Below, in pieces: positions 49,171 through 57,268 of a DNA stretch of 64,000 bases. The number at the start of each line of letters is the position of its first letter. Position 1 is the stretch's first letter. Location of the stretch: positions 24,404-88,403 of the forward strand of contig CAAGCE010000241.1 in assembly GCA_900768245.1 (NCBI GenBank). Reading direction: 5' to 3'. The translations under genes and the position numbers were made by a program. The notes under the pieces were generated by a model. That model made no database searches. It saw only the letters and a list, made by a program, of their open reading frames with translations, and was not told where the DNA came from. The DNA comes from Oscillospiraceae bacterium. Lineage in GTDB: Bacteria; Bacillota; Clostridia; Oscillospirales; Ruminococcaceae.

Positions 49171-50250
49171 TTATATTTTATCAGCAATAAGTGTGCCCAT
49201 TTCTGTGCAGCTTACAGCTTTAAGACCATCAGCATCAGACATAATATCAGCTGTTCTGTAACCTTCTTCAAGTGCCTTGCTTACAGCATTTTCAATGTCA
49301 TCAGCTTCGGCGGACATATCAAATGAGTAGCGGAGCATCATAGCGGCAGAAAGGATAGTTGCAATAGGATTAGCCTTGTTCTGACCTGCAATATCAGGAG
49401 CTGAACCGTGGATAGGTTCATAAAGTCCGAGGCTTGTTGCACCGAGTGATGCAGATGGTATCATACCAAGTGAACCTGTTATCATTGAAGCTTCGTCGGA
49501 AAGAATATCACCGAAAAGATTTTCTGTAACGAGTACATCAAACTGTGCAGGATTTCTTACAAGCTGCATAGCACAGTTGTCAACAAGAATATCATTGAAT
49601 TCAACATCAGGATATTCAGCAGCAACCTTGTGGCATATTTCTCTCCAAAGTCTTGATGAATCAAGAACGTTAGCCTTGTCAACAGAATGAACCTTTGAAC
49701 GTCTCTTACGAGCCATATCGAAAGCAACACGGCAGATTCGTTCGATCTCATAATCAGAGTAAACCATAGCATCGCTTGCAGTTCTTGAACCGTCAGCGTT
49801 TTTTACAGTCTTATGCTCACCAAAATAAGCACCGCCGATAAGCTCACGAACGATAACAAGGTCAAGGCCATTGTCTGTAATTTCAGTTTTAAGAGGACAA
49901 GCTGATGCCAAAGGAGCAAGAAGCTTTGCGGGACGGATATTCGCAAAAAGCTTAAGTGCACCTCTTATGCCGAGAAGTCCTGCTTCAGGACGCTGATTGC
50001 CGGGAAGGTTATCCCATTTCTTTCCGCCTACCGCACCGAGGAGAACGCTGTCTGATTTAAGGCAGATGTCAACAGTTTTCTGAGGAAGAGGAACACCTGT
50101 TGCATCAATAGCACAGCCGCCCATAAGAACATCTGTAAATTCAAAAGTATGATCATATTTTGCAGCAATTTTGTTAAGTACTTTTATTGCTTCCGTTACG
50201 ATCTCAGGACCAATACCGTCGCCCTTGATTACAGCAATTTTTTTATTCAT
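49171..50250 (-). CDS. leuB: 3-isopropylmalate dehydrogenase
   Basis: NAD-dependent oxidative decarboxylation of 3-isopropylmalate in leucine synthesis. N-terminal KIAVIKGDGIGPEI, RELIGGAYFGEH, the TENLFGDILSDEASMITGSLG metal site region, and EPIHGSAPDIAGQNKANP for NAD binding. 359 residues. Last gene of leuC-dabb-leuD-leuB. Confidence 0.96.
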   Translation of the reverse strand: MNKKIAVIKGDGIGPEIVTEAIKVLNKIAAKYDHTFEFTDVLMGGCAIDATGVPLPQKTVDICLKSDSVLLGAVGGKKWDNLPGNQRPEAGLLGIRGALKLFANIRPAKLLAPLASACPLKTEITDNGLDLVIVRELIGGAYFGEHKTVKNADGSRTASDAMVYSDYEIERICRVAFDMARKRRSKVHSVDKANVLDSSRLWREICHKVAAEYPDVEFNDILVDNCAMQLVRNPAQFDVLVTENLFGDILSDEASMITGSLGMIPSASLGATSLGLYEPIHGSAPDIAGQNKANPIATILSAAMMLRYSFDMSAEADDIENAVSKALEEGYRTADIMSDADGLKAVSCTEMGTLIADKI

Positions 50251-50262
50251 GTCAATTACTCC

Positions 50263-50745
50263 TTATTTTTTCAATGAATTGAGAAGACCGCCTGCTTTGA
50301 TAATTTCCTTGATAAATTCAGGGAAAGGCTGAGCCTGAAATTTCTGACCTGTTGTTTTATCCGTAATAACGCCTGTGTCAAAGTCGATCTCAACTTCGTC
50401 ACCGTCCTTGATATTCTTTGCAGCTTCATCACATTCAAGAATAGGAAGAGCAGTATTTATTGAGTTTCTGTAAAAAATTCTTGCGAATGAAGATGCGATC
50501 ACACAGGAAATACCGCTTGCTTTAATAGCAATAGGAGCGTGTTCTCTTGAAGAACCGCAGCCGAAGTTCTTGTCGGCAACAATTATGTCGCCCTCCTTGA
50601 CTTTCTTAACGAAGTCAACATCAATATCTTCCATACAATGAGCAGCAAGTTCCTTTGGATCTGCTGAGTTAAGGTATCTTGCAGGGATAATAACGTCGGT
50701 ATCAACGTTATCGCCGTATTTATGTACATGTCCTGATGCTTTCAT
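50263..50745 (-). CDS. leuD: 3-isopropylmalate dehydratase small subunit
   Basis: Swivelling-domain partner of LeuC for isomerising 2- to 3-isopropylmalate. Shows [18 protein letters not shown], the substrate loop [11 protein letters not shown], and [17 protein letters not shown] at 50745 after AAAGGA gives 160 residues, the size of the homoaconitase-like short LeuD of Firmicutes and archaea. 12 bases before leuB. Confidence 0.95.
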   Translation of the reverse strand: MKASGHVHKYGDNVDTDVIIPARYLNSADPKELAAHCMEDIDVDFVKKVKEGDIIVADKNFGCGSSREHAPIAIKASGISCVIASSFARIFYRNSINTALPILECDEAAKNIKDGDEVEIDFDTGVITDKTTGQKFQAQPFPEFIKEIIKAGGLLNSLKK

Positions 50746-50784
50746 ATAAACAAATCCTTTCAAATCATTATGTATTGTTGATCA

Positions 50785-51084
50785 TCAGCATTCAAAATCA
50801 ACACATTTTCTGTCGCTGACAACGCTGCGTACATAAGCTGCAACAGCAACATGGTCAGGGTTTACCTGATATGCTTTCAAAGCGTCCTCATCAACAAATG
50901 TTGTATCGAGCATAACATCGCCGCTTGAAGAAGTGAGAAGATCAATATTGACTTTTACTTCGGTCATTCCCGGTATCTTTCCACTTAAACCTTCAAGACC
51001 GCTTTTTATTTTCTGAGCAGCTTCACGTTTTTCTGCGTCGGAAAATTCATTTTTTAGAGTCCATATAATAATATGCTTGACCAT
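50785..51084 (-). CDS. Dabb (stress-responsive A/B barrel) domain protein
   Basis: 99-residue dimeric alpha-beta barrel protein. MVKHIIIWTLKNEFS at the N-terminus and the DLLTSSSGDVMLDTTFVDEDALKAYQVNPDHVAVAAYV stretch (in parts) match the Dabb family. Function in leucine synthesis is unknown; it sits inside the leu operon between leuC and leuD. Its AAAGGAG is 31 bases from the ATG with a perfect hairpin between. Confidence 0.88.
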   Translation of the reverse strand: MVKHIIIWTLKNEFSDAEKREAAQKIKSGLEGLSGKIPGMTEVKVNIDLLTSSSGDVMLDTTFVDEDALKAYQVNPDHVAVAAYVRSVVSDRKCVDFEC

Positions 51085-51121
51085 AATATTGCCATTTTCA
51101 CAAATGAAAATGTACTCCTTT
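51085..51121 (-). promoter_or_regulatory. Shine-Dalgarno plus looped-out hairpin before the Dabb gene
   Basis: On the minus strand AAAGGAG (51121-51115), two bases, then CATTTTCA-TTTG-TGAAAATG (51112-51093, eight perfect pairs), eight bases ending ATATT, then ATG. The geometry matches that before dxr: same two-base gap, same eight-base spacer, same ATATT before ATG. Confidence 0.62.
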
Positions 51122-51145
51122 CAATGTGTTGATATTTAATTAAGA

Positions 51146-52408
51146 TCACATTATTTCAGATGGCTGAGAGATCTTGCCTGTGATAGCCGATGCAGCTGCA
51201 ACAGCAGGGGAGGCGAGATATACTTCGGAATCAGGGTGTCCCATACGTCCGACAAAGTTTCTGTTTGTTGTTGCAACAGCTCTTTCACCTGCGGCAAGGA
51301 TACCCATATGACCGCCAAGACATGGACCGCAGGTAGGAGTAGAAACAGCACAGCCTGCGTTGATGAAAATTTCAAGAAGTCCTTTCTTCATTGCGTCCAT
51401 ATATATTTTCTGAGTAGCAGGGATAACTATGCAGCGTACACCGGAATGAATGTGCTTGCCGTCCATAATTTTAGCAGCCATTTCAAGATCTTCCATACGT
51501 CCGTTTGTGCAGGAACCGATAACGACCTGATCGATCTTAACATCGCCCGCTTCATCAACGGTACGGGTATTTTCAGGAAGATGCGGGAATGCAACAGTAG
51601 GCTTTATTTCGGAAAGATCAATGTCATATACTTCATCGTAAACAGCGTCTTCATCAGCCTCATATACTGTGTAAGGGCGGTTTACTCTGCCTTCCTGATA
51701 AGCCTTTGTAATATCGTCAACAGCAAAGATGCCGTTCTTCGCACCTGCTTCAATTGCCATATTAGCCATTGAAAGACGGTCGTCCATGGAAAGTGATGCA
51801 AGGCCTTCACCGCTGAATTCCATTGATTTGTAAAGAGCACCGTCAACACCGATCATTCCGATGATGTGAAGGATAACGTCCTTACCCATAACGTATTCGT
51901 TAAGCTTGCCCTTGAGGTTAAATTTGATAGCAGAAGGAACTTTGAACCAAGCTTCACCTGTTGCCATACCTGCCGCCATATCAGTAGAGCCTACGCCTGT
52001 TGAGAAAGCACCGAGAGCACCGTATGTACAAGTGTGGCTGTCTGCACCGATGATACATTCACCTGATGCAACAAGTCCTTTTTCAGGGAGAAGAGCGTGT
52101 TCAATACCCATATCTCCGACATCATAGTAATTTTTTATTTTAAGCTTTGAAGCGAAATCGCGGCACTGCTTTGTATGTGCAGCAGATTTAATATCCTTGT
52201 TAGGAGTAAAGTGATCCATTACAAGAGAGATCTTTTCTTTATCAAATACATTGCTGAAGCCAGCCTTGTTGAATTCGTTGATAGCAACAGGTGTTGTAAC
52301 ATCGTTGCCGAGAACCATATCAAGCTTACATTTAATAAGCTGACCTGCTTCAACCTTATCAAGACCTGCATGAGCTGCAAGTATTTTTTGTGTCATAGTC
52401 ATTCCCAT
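51146..52408 (-). CDS. leuC: 3-isopropylmalate dehydratase large subunit
   Basis: Aconitase-superfamily 4Fe-4S protein that pairs with LeuD. Shows [35 protein letters not shown], and the cluster cysteines in IGSCTNGR and TCGPCLGGH. 420 residues is the short form that goes with short LeuD. First gene of its operon, divergent from the LysR gene. Confidence 0.96.
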   Translation of the reverse strand: MGMTMTQKILAAHAGLDKVEAGQLIKCKLDMVLGNDVTTPVAINEFNKAGFSNVFDKEKISLVMDHFTPNKDIKSAAHTKQCRDFASKLKIKNYYDVGDMGIEHALLPEKGLVASGECIIGADSHTCTYGALGAFSTGVGSTDMAAGMATGEAWFKVPSAIKFNLKGKLNEYVMGKDVILHIIGMIGVDGALYKSMEFSGEGLASLSMDDRLSMANMAIEAGAKNGIFAVDDITKAYQEGRVNRPYTVYEADEDAVYDEVYDIDLSEIKPTVAFPHLPENTRTVDEAGDVKIDQVVIGSCTNGRMEDLEMAAKIMDGKHIHSGVRCIVIPATQKIYMDAMKKGLLEIFINAGCAVSTPTCGPCLGGHMGILAAGERAVATTNRNFVGRMGHPDSEVYLASPAVAAASAITGKISQPSEIM

Positions 52409-52482
52409 GGAAAAATCCTGCCTTTCAAAAGAATATAATGTACAAAAATCATTTTTCCTAAAAAATATTTTGTTATAGTTGC

Positions 52483-52567
52483 ATTATATCATATAATATG
52501 GTATAATTCAAATACATATAATGAATAGATGATATAATTTGGGGTTATAAAAGTTATATCGATATAA
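52483..52567. promoter_or_regulatory. leuC-lysR divergent control region with two dyads
   Basis: 52483-52507 is a 25-base near-perfect dyad (ATTATATCATAT around a central A, one mismatched pair). 52554-52567 is a perfect palindrome TTATATCGATATAA about 25 bases before the LysR start. Both suit a LysR-type regulator bound at a recognition site and an autoregulatory site, but the AT-richness makes chance more likely than usual. Confidence 0.55.
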
Positions 52568-52592
52568 TGACATAAAAGAAAGGAGAACGCTT

Positions 52593-53522
52593 TTGAGCGT
52601 AAATAATATGATTTCAGAAAGCAATCTTAACAGATACCGACTTTTTTGTGCTGTTGCCGAGTGTGAAAGCATATCGCGAGCAGCAGAAATGAACTATATA
52701 AGCCAGCCTGCAATAAGCAAGGCTATAACAAAGATGGAAGAGAGTCTGGGAACAGTTCTTTTTGTCCGAAATCATCGTGGAGTAACTCTTACTGATGAAG
52801 GAAAGATACTTTATGAACAGCTTAAAGCTGCATTTGATATAATCAAGGCAGGCGAGGAAAAGCTTCAGCGGATAAATGAGCTTGGCATAGGCAGACTTCG
52901 TATAGGTGCAAGCTCCGTGCTTTGCAAATTTATGCTGCTGCCTCATTTAAAAGGCTTTATTGAAGAAAATCCGCATATAAAAATAACAATGGAATGTCAG
53001 TCGTCTGCGAGAATACATAAGCTTCTTATGGACGGAAGAATTGATGTTGCCTTAATGGTAAAGCCTGAAAATATGACAGAGCTTACATTCTATTCATTCG
53101 GAGAGATCGAAGATATTTTTGTGTCGACTAAAAGCTATATAGAAAATTTGCAGCTTCGCGGTGAAAGCGGTATTTTTGAGAAAGCCAATATAATGCTGCT
53201 TGACGGCGAGAATGTTTCAAGGCTTCACGTTGACCATTATTTTAAGGAAAACAATATTGAACCTGAGCATATACTTGAAGTGAGCGGAATGGATATGCTT
53301 ATTGAATTTGCCCGTATCGGACTTGGGGTGGCCTGCGTAATAAAGCAGTTTGTCCGGGACGAGCTTAACAGAGGAGAGTTGGTCGAAATTCCTCTTTCTG
53401 TTCCGATAAATAAGAGAGAAGTCGGCCTTGCATTTATAAAAAGTACAAAGCTTACTTCATCAATGGAAAAGTTTATGGATTACATAAAGGTCGCCTCTAA
53501 AAACCACCGGCTAAAGCCTTAG
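52593..53522 (+). CDS. LysR-family transcriptional regulator
   Basis: N-terminal winged helix (about 10-70: YRLFCAVAECESISRAAEMN and ISQPAISKAITKMEESLG) followed by the two-lobed effector domain (about 95-300). TTG at 52593 lies seven bases after AAAGGAG; an ATG at 52608 is the fallback. Divergent from leuC, so branched-chain amino-acid control is the natural guess. The last ten residues (from VASKNHRLKP) and the stop are encoded by an inserted inverted-repeat element. 309 residues. Confidence 0.93.
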   Translation: MSVNNMISESNLNRYRLFCAVAECESISRAAEMNYISQPAISKAITKMEESLGTVLFVRNHRGVTLTDEGKILYEQLKAAFDIIKAGEEKLQRINELGIGRLRIGASSVLCKFMLLPHLKGFIEENPHIKITMECQSSARIHKLLMDGRIDVALMVKPENMTELTFYSFGEIEDIFVSTKSYIENLQLRGESGIFEKANIMLLDGENVSRLHVDHYFKENNIEPEHILEVSGMDMLIEFARIGLGVACVIKQFVRDELNRGELVEIPLSVPINKREVGLAFIKSTKLTSSMEKFMDYIKVASKNHRLKP

Positions 53523-53671
53523 TACCTCATCTGCTTGCAGATTTTCCGCCATCTTGCACATAAATTTCTTGACATACGACACGTATGCAAATTCTTGCTT
53601 TGCAATAATTGCGAAATTTCTATACAATCTGACGAAAAATTTCTGAGGCACTATGGTTTTTAGATGCGACC
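53489..53671. mobile_element. MITE-like inverted-repeat element, 183 bp, at the end of the LysR gene
   Basis: Terminal repeats of about 19 bases match with one difference: GGTCGCCTCTAAAAACCA at the left and the complement of GGTCGCATCTAAAAACCA at the right. A second inner pair is TAGTACCTCA and TGAGGCACTA. A TAAA flanks each end (53485-53488 and 53672-53675), fitting a 4-bp target duplication. A perfect CATACG-ACA-CGTATG hairpin sits inside. No coding frame. Confidence 0.75.
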
Positions 53672-53683
53672 TAAAAATGTACA

Positions 53684-53723
53684 TAAAAAAGCCGTCATTC
53701 GATTTTTTGCGAATGACGGCTTA
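53684..53723 (-). terminator. Terminator of ilvB
   Basis: On the minus strand GCCGTCATTCG and CGAATGACGGC form an 11-bp perfect stem followed by TTTTTT. Confidence 0.93.
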
Positions 53724-53728
53724 ACTTA

Positions 53729-55405
53729 TTATTTTATTTCAAGGATAGGTTCGGCAATTGAAGCACCTGCGGGAACCATAGGAAGAACATTTATATCCTT
53801 GTCAATAAGACAATTGATAAGAACAGGTCCGTTGAGTGCAATTGCTTTTTCAAGAACAGGCTTTACGTCTGCCTTTGTGCGGATCGTAAATGCATTAATG
53901 CCGACAGCCTGTCCAAGCAGCTCAAAATCTGTCTGCTTTTCGAGATTTGTCTGAGAAAAACGCTTGCCGTAGAAAAGCTTCTGCCACTGTCTTACCATAC
54001 CGAGAACTGTATTGTTGAATACAAGCTCAATAACAGGAAGATCATATTTGGCAAGTGTTGTAAGCTCGTTCATATTCATATAGAAGCTTCCGTCGCCTGC
54101 GATGTTTACAACTGTTTTGTCTGGATTGCCGACCTTGCTGCCGATAGCTGCGCCAAGACCGTAGCCCATAGTGCCAAGACCGCCTGATGTTGCGAATGTG
54201 CGTGGATATTTGAAGTTATAATATTCGGCAGCCCACATTTGATGCTGACCAACTTCGGTCGTGATGATAGCCTTGCCGTCTGTGATCTCGTTGAGTGTTT
54301 CAATAACATACTGAGGAAGAACATCATCTGCATTATCTGATACCTGGTGTAAAGGATATGCAGCCTTCCAATCGGCAATTTTTTTCATCCATTCGCTGTG
54401 GTCAGCTTTTTTGAGCAGCTTGTTTATCTGTCCGAGAGCAATTTTTATATCGCCTGTAACACGGCAGTCAACAGGTACATTCTTGTTGATCTCAGCAGGG
54501 TCGATTTCAAAATGAACGATCTTTTTGCCGTTCATAAGTTCATTAAAGCTATTTGTGCTGCAGGTTACTCGGTCTGAAAAACGTGAACCGATAACGACCA
54601 TAACATCACATTCGGAAAGTGCCATTGATGATGCTTTTGTACCGTGCATACCAAGCATACCTGTGTATCTTGGATTCGTATTGTCAAATGCACACTGTCC
54701 CATAAGAGTGAGGGAAACAGGAGCATCAATAAGTTCGGCAAATTCTGCAAGTTCGTCAACGGCATCTGAGGAAACAGCACCGCCGCCAACATAAATAAAA
54801 GGTTTTTTTGCAGCTGAGATTATTTCCGCAGCCTGCTTTACTTCATTTTCATCTGCTGATAAAACGTGTTCAAGAAGCGGCTTGTTTTCAAACTCACAGG
54901 TTGCAGCAGTAATATCCTTTGGAATATCAATAAGTACAGGGCCTTTTCTTCCGTCGTTGGCAATGAAGAATGCTTCTCTGATAATATCAGCAAGCTTTGT
55001 TACGTCTTTTACAATAAAGTTATGCTTTGTAATAGGCATTGTGATACCTGTGATGTCAACTTCCTGAAAGCTGTCAAGACCGAGAAGTGATGTAGCAACG
55101 TTGCCTGTGATGGCAACCATAGGAATGCTGTCCATATAAGCAGTAGCAATACCTGTTACAAGGTTTGTTGCACCCGGACCGGAGGTTGCTATAACTACGC
55201 CTGTTTTGCCGGTGGTTCTTGAATAACCGTCAGCAGCGTGAGATGCAGCCTGTTCATGTGAGGTAAGGATATGTGTGATCTTATCGCTGTATTTATACAG
55301 TTCATCATAAATATTGAGAACTGCACCGCCCGGATAGCCGAAAACGGTATCAACACCCTGTTCGATAAGACATTCCAAGATAATTTGTGAACCATTTAAA
55401 ACCAT
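53729..55405 (-). CDS. ilvB: Acetolactate synthase large subunit
   Basis: Thiamine-diphosphate enzyme for the first common step of valine, leucine and isoleucine synthesis. Catalytic glutamate region LTSHEQAASHAADGYSR, TPP site GDGSFYMNMNELTTLAKY, and the anabolic-type MVRQWQKLFY. 558 residues. It is the only gene between its T-box leader and its terminator; no ilvN small subunit is adjacent. Confidence 0.95.
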   Translation of the reverse strand: MVLNGSQIILECLIEQGVDTVFGYPGGAVLNIYDELYKYSDKITHILTSHEQAASHAADGYSRTTGKTGVVIATSGPGATNLVTGIATAYMDSIPMVAITGNVATSLLGLDSFQEVDITGITMPITKHNFIVKDVTKLADIIREAFFIANDGRKGPVLIDIPKDITAATCEFENKPLLEHVLSADENEVKQAAEIISAAKKPFIYVGGGAVSSDAVDELAEFAELIDAPVSLTLMGQCAFDNTNPRYTGMLGMHGTKASSMALSECDVMVVIGSRFSDRVTCSTNSFNELMNGKKIVHFEIDPAEINKNVPVDCRVTGDIKIALGQINKLLKKADHSEWMKKIADWKAAYPLHQVSDNADDVLPQYVIETLNEITDGKAIITTEVGQHQMWAAEYYNFKYPRTFATSGGLGTMGYGLGAAIGSKVGNPDKTVVNIAGDGSFYMNMNELTTLAKYDLPVIELVFNNTVLGMVRQWQKLFYGKRFSQTNLEKQTDFELLGQAVGINAFTIRTKADVKPVLEKAIALNGPVLINCLIDKDINVLPMVPAGASIAEPILEIK

Positions 55406-55422
55406 TGCAATCTCCCTTTACC

Positions 55423-55465
55423 AAAAATAAAAGCTTTCATCTCTGTAATTCAAGAGATGAAAGCT
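55423..55465 (-). terminator. T-box-controlled terminator of ilvB
   Basis: On the minus strand AGCTTTCATCTC pairs perfectly with GAGATGAAAGCT, followed by TTTATTTTT, 20 bases before the ilvB ribosome binding site. Its 5' arm is shared with the T-box antiterminator. Confidence 0.9.
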
Positions 55466-55692
55466 GAACTTTCATTGTACCACTCTTACACGGAATGATC
55501 CGTAAATAATCACATCAATCAATGCAACTCTCTGTAACGTGAGAAAACGTCCATACTTACTGCAATTTCGGTATGGCTGCTCAGAGGTGATTTATAATCG
55601 GGTAATTTTTACTGTTTTGCACCAAACAACAGCTCTCTGAAAAAATCCGGCCGTTATGCTCCTCATCAATGCATTTTGGAATAAATCAAATT
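55466..55692 (-). promoter_or_regulatory. T-box leader of ilvB, probably isoleucine-responsive
   Basis: The minus strand carries the T-box core AAGAGTGGTACAATG (around 55485-55474), with the TGGT that pairs with the tRNA acceptor end. A Stem I start is seen in AGAGAGCTGTTG and GGTGCAAAACAG, and a CCATAC/GTATGG hairpin is consistent with stem III. In the specifier region AAATCACCTC, the codon just before the closing stem reads ATC (55591-55589), isoleucine. The specifier reading is by eye. Confidence 0.82.
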
Positions 55693-55698
55693 AATATT

Positions 55699-55727
55699 AT
55701 GATACCGCAGCAAAGTAAAATTGTCAA
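55699..55727 (-). promoter_or_regulatory. Promoter of the ilvB T-box leader
   Basis: TTGACA (55727-55722) and TATCAT (55704-55699) on the minus strand, 17 bases apart. Confidence 0.75.
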
Positions 55728-55796
55728 TGAAAATTTTGTTAACAATTGATTTGCACTTATAACTATAAGTTATAAGGTATATACAAATAAATAATA

Positions 55797-55833
55797 TAAA
55801 AAGCGGCATCCGAATCAAAAACGAATGCCGCAG
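55797..55833 (-). terminator. Terminator of the cotJC-type remnant
   Basis: On the minus strand GCGGCATTCG pairs with CGGATGCCGC (one wobble) around a TTTTTGATT loop, followed by TTTTTATA. Confidence 0.88.
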
Positions 55834-55836
55834 AAT

Positions 55837-56274
55837 TTATTTATCAAAGCTTGGGTTGAAAGCGTAGAAGTTCTTGGCGTTAAGGTTATCCTGAGTTATG
55901 CGTAAGCTTTCGCCGAAACGCTGGAAGTGAACAAGCTCCCTCTGGCGCAGAAAACGAATTGCATCCTTTACATCGGGGTCATCTGCAAGACGCAGTATAT
56001 TATCATAGGTAAGACGTGCCTTTTGTTCGGCAGCCATATCTTCCGCAAGGTCTGAAATAATGTCACCGGTGGACTGGAATATTGTTGCCGAAAAAGGCGT
56101 ACCTGAAGCTGCAATAGGGTAAATGCCGGTGGTATGGTCAACAAAATATTTGTCAAAGCCGCTGTCCTTTATCTGCTGATAGGTCAGATTTCTTGTGAGC
56201 TGATAAACTATTGCAGAAATCATTTCCATATGACCGAGTTCTTCGGTTCCCAGAGAAGCATCGGAAATGTTCCA
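55837..56274 (-). pseudogene. CotJC/manganese-catalase-family spore-coat gene, 3' part
   Basis: From LGTEELGHMEMISAIVYQL to NFYAFNPSFDK the protein matches the second half of CotJC-type manganese-catalase proteins, including DLAEDMAAEQKARLTYDNIL and REIVHFQRF-like RELVHFQRFGE with metal-ligand glutamates and histidines. The N-terminal half (first ferritin-like helices) is missing. The homology stops at the 26-bp repeat; the frame continues 5' into unrelated sequence to 56370 only by chance. It looks split by integration at this site, with the 5' part presumably beyond the far end of the element. Confidence 0.82.
56249..56274 (+). repeat. 26-bp direct repeat, left copy (candidate attachment site)
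   Basis: Begins CCCAGAGAAGCATCGG and ends AAATGTTCCA. Identical to 62528-62553. This copy lies within the cotJC-type frame, where it encodes WNISDASLG on the minus strand, so it is likely the native chromosomal site. Confidence 0.85.
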
Positions 56275-56473
56275 AAGTATCAAATATGAGGACAAGCGTG
56301 AGGTCTTTGGATTTAAGATACATAGCTTTTCGACGCTCGACAGAATTAAAAAGTACGACGACTCTGACAACGAGGAAAATGCCGAGAAGCCTTATTCTAT
56401 CAAGGTTGGCGAAACAAAAAGGACGATAAATCTATACGCTATCGCTTCTACGAAAATTCAAGTTAACGTATAA
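56267..56473 (+). CDS. Short ORF beginning in the left repeat, unknown
   Basis: 68 residues from an ATG inside the 26-bp repeat. FGFKIHSFSTLDRIKKY and RTINLYAIAS resemble RGLWIHSLKTSDKVLKY and RTINIYAAVP of the ORF at 62546. It may be the C-terminal end of a larger element-encoded protein cut at the attachment site, or a short gene with weak AGAGAAG ribosome binding site. Family not recognised. Confidence 0.5.
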   Translation: MFQSIKYEDKREVFGFKIHSFSTLDRIKKYDDSDNEENAEKPYSIKVGETKRTINLYAIASTKIQVNV

Positions 56474-56525
56474 ATCAGTATCAGACCCGTGTGTTTCCAT
56501 TGTGGACAAGCGGATTTGATTTTTA

Positions 56526-56646
56526 CACTAAACCACACAACCAAAAAAATTTTTCGATATGCTTTACTGCAGTTGACTATGCGTTGAAAATCGGGTATAA
56601 TGTATTAAAACACACCATCGAAGAAAAAAATACGAGTGGTTTAATG
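56526..56646 (+). promoter_or_regulatory. abiE operon promoter flanked by inverted repeats
   Basis: TTGACT (56573-56578), 17 bases, TATAAT (56596-56601). CACTAAACCAC at 56526-56536 and GTGGTTTAATG at 56636-56646 are inverted copies differing at one base and flank the promoter. AbiEi antitoxins are known to repress by binding inverted repeats at their promoters, so these are candidate operators. Confidence 0.72.
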
Positions 56647-56659
56647 TAGAGGTGCGCTT

Positions 56660-57268
56660 ATGCTTAGTGAACAGGATAAAACATTTCTCGGTAAAATATT
56701 CTTGAATTATAATTTCACGATGACAACAGCTCAACTGAATAAGGAAAAGCTGTATTATAGAGATATTCAGCGAATGTTGGATGAAGGATTGATTGAAAAG
56801 GTTAAACGAGGTTATTATCATTGGATTGAAGATTACGGTACAAGTGAGGTTGCACTAATCAACAGTCTTTTTCCCGATGCAGTATTTTGTATGGAAACGG
56901 CGCTTTTCTTTTATAAGTACAGCGACAGAAATCCCGCAGAATGGAATATCACCGTTGATAAAAACACTTCCAGACAGAGAACGAATATTGATTACCCTTT
57001 CATCAAGGCATACCGAGTAGAGCCAGCGTTGCTTAATCTCGGCGAAACTGACGGCATTATCGAGTTTACCAAGGTTCGCATATATGACCGTGACCGTACC
57101 ATTTGCGATGTCCTACGAAATATGAGCAAAATGGATAAGGAAATTTTCAATAAGGCAATTCAACGCTATGTAAACGACCCACAAAAAAACATCCCTAACC
57201 TTATGGAATATGCAAAAGCGTTGAGGGTACAAAAGAAAGTAAATGATTTGATTGGAGTGTGGTTGTAA
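56660..57268 (+). CDS. AbiEi-type antitoxin and repressor
   Basis: Antitoxin of a type IV toxin-antitoxin pair. 202 residues: an N-terminal winged-helix part (about 1-55, YYRDIQRMLDEGLIEKVKRGYYHW) and the AbiEi C-terminal domain (about 70-200, with VFCMETALFFYKYSD and RDRTICDVLRN). AGAGGTG precedes the ATG. Its TAA overlaps the ATG of the toxin gene. Family members bind DNA and neutralise AbiEii without stable contact. Confidence 0.9.
   Translation: MLSEQDKTFLGKIFLNYNFTMTTAQLNKEKLYYRDIQRMLDEGLIEKVKRGYYHWIEDYGTSEVALINSLFPDAVFCMETALFFYKYSDRNPAEWNITVDKNTSRQRTNIDYPFIKAYRVEPALLNLGETDGIIEFTKVRIYDRDRTICDVLRNMSKMDKEIFNKAIQRYVNDPQKNIPNLMEYAKALRVQKKVNDLIGVWL

Noticed and set aside
55837..56370. The full 177-residue frame as an intact manganese-catalase-like gene
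   Set aside because: Homology begins only at about residue 38 and coincides with the 26-bp repeat; the first part reads through the opposite strand of the short ORF at 56267.
56211..56429. 72-residue plus-strand frame across the left repeat
   Set aside because: It overlaps the frame at 56267, which has a protein-level homologue at 62546; this one has none beyond the identical repeat.
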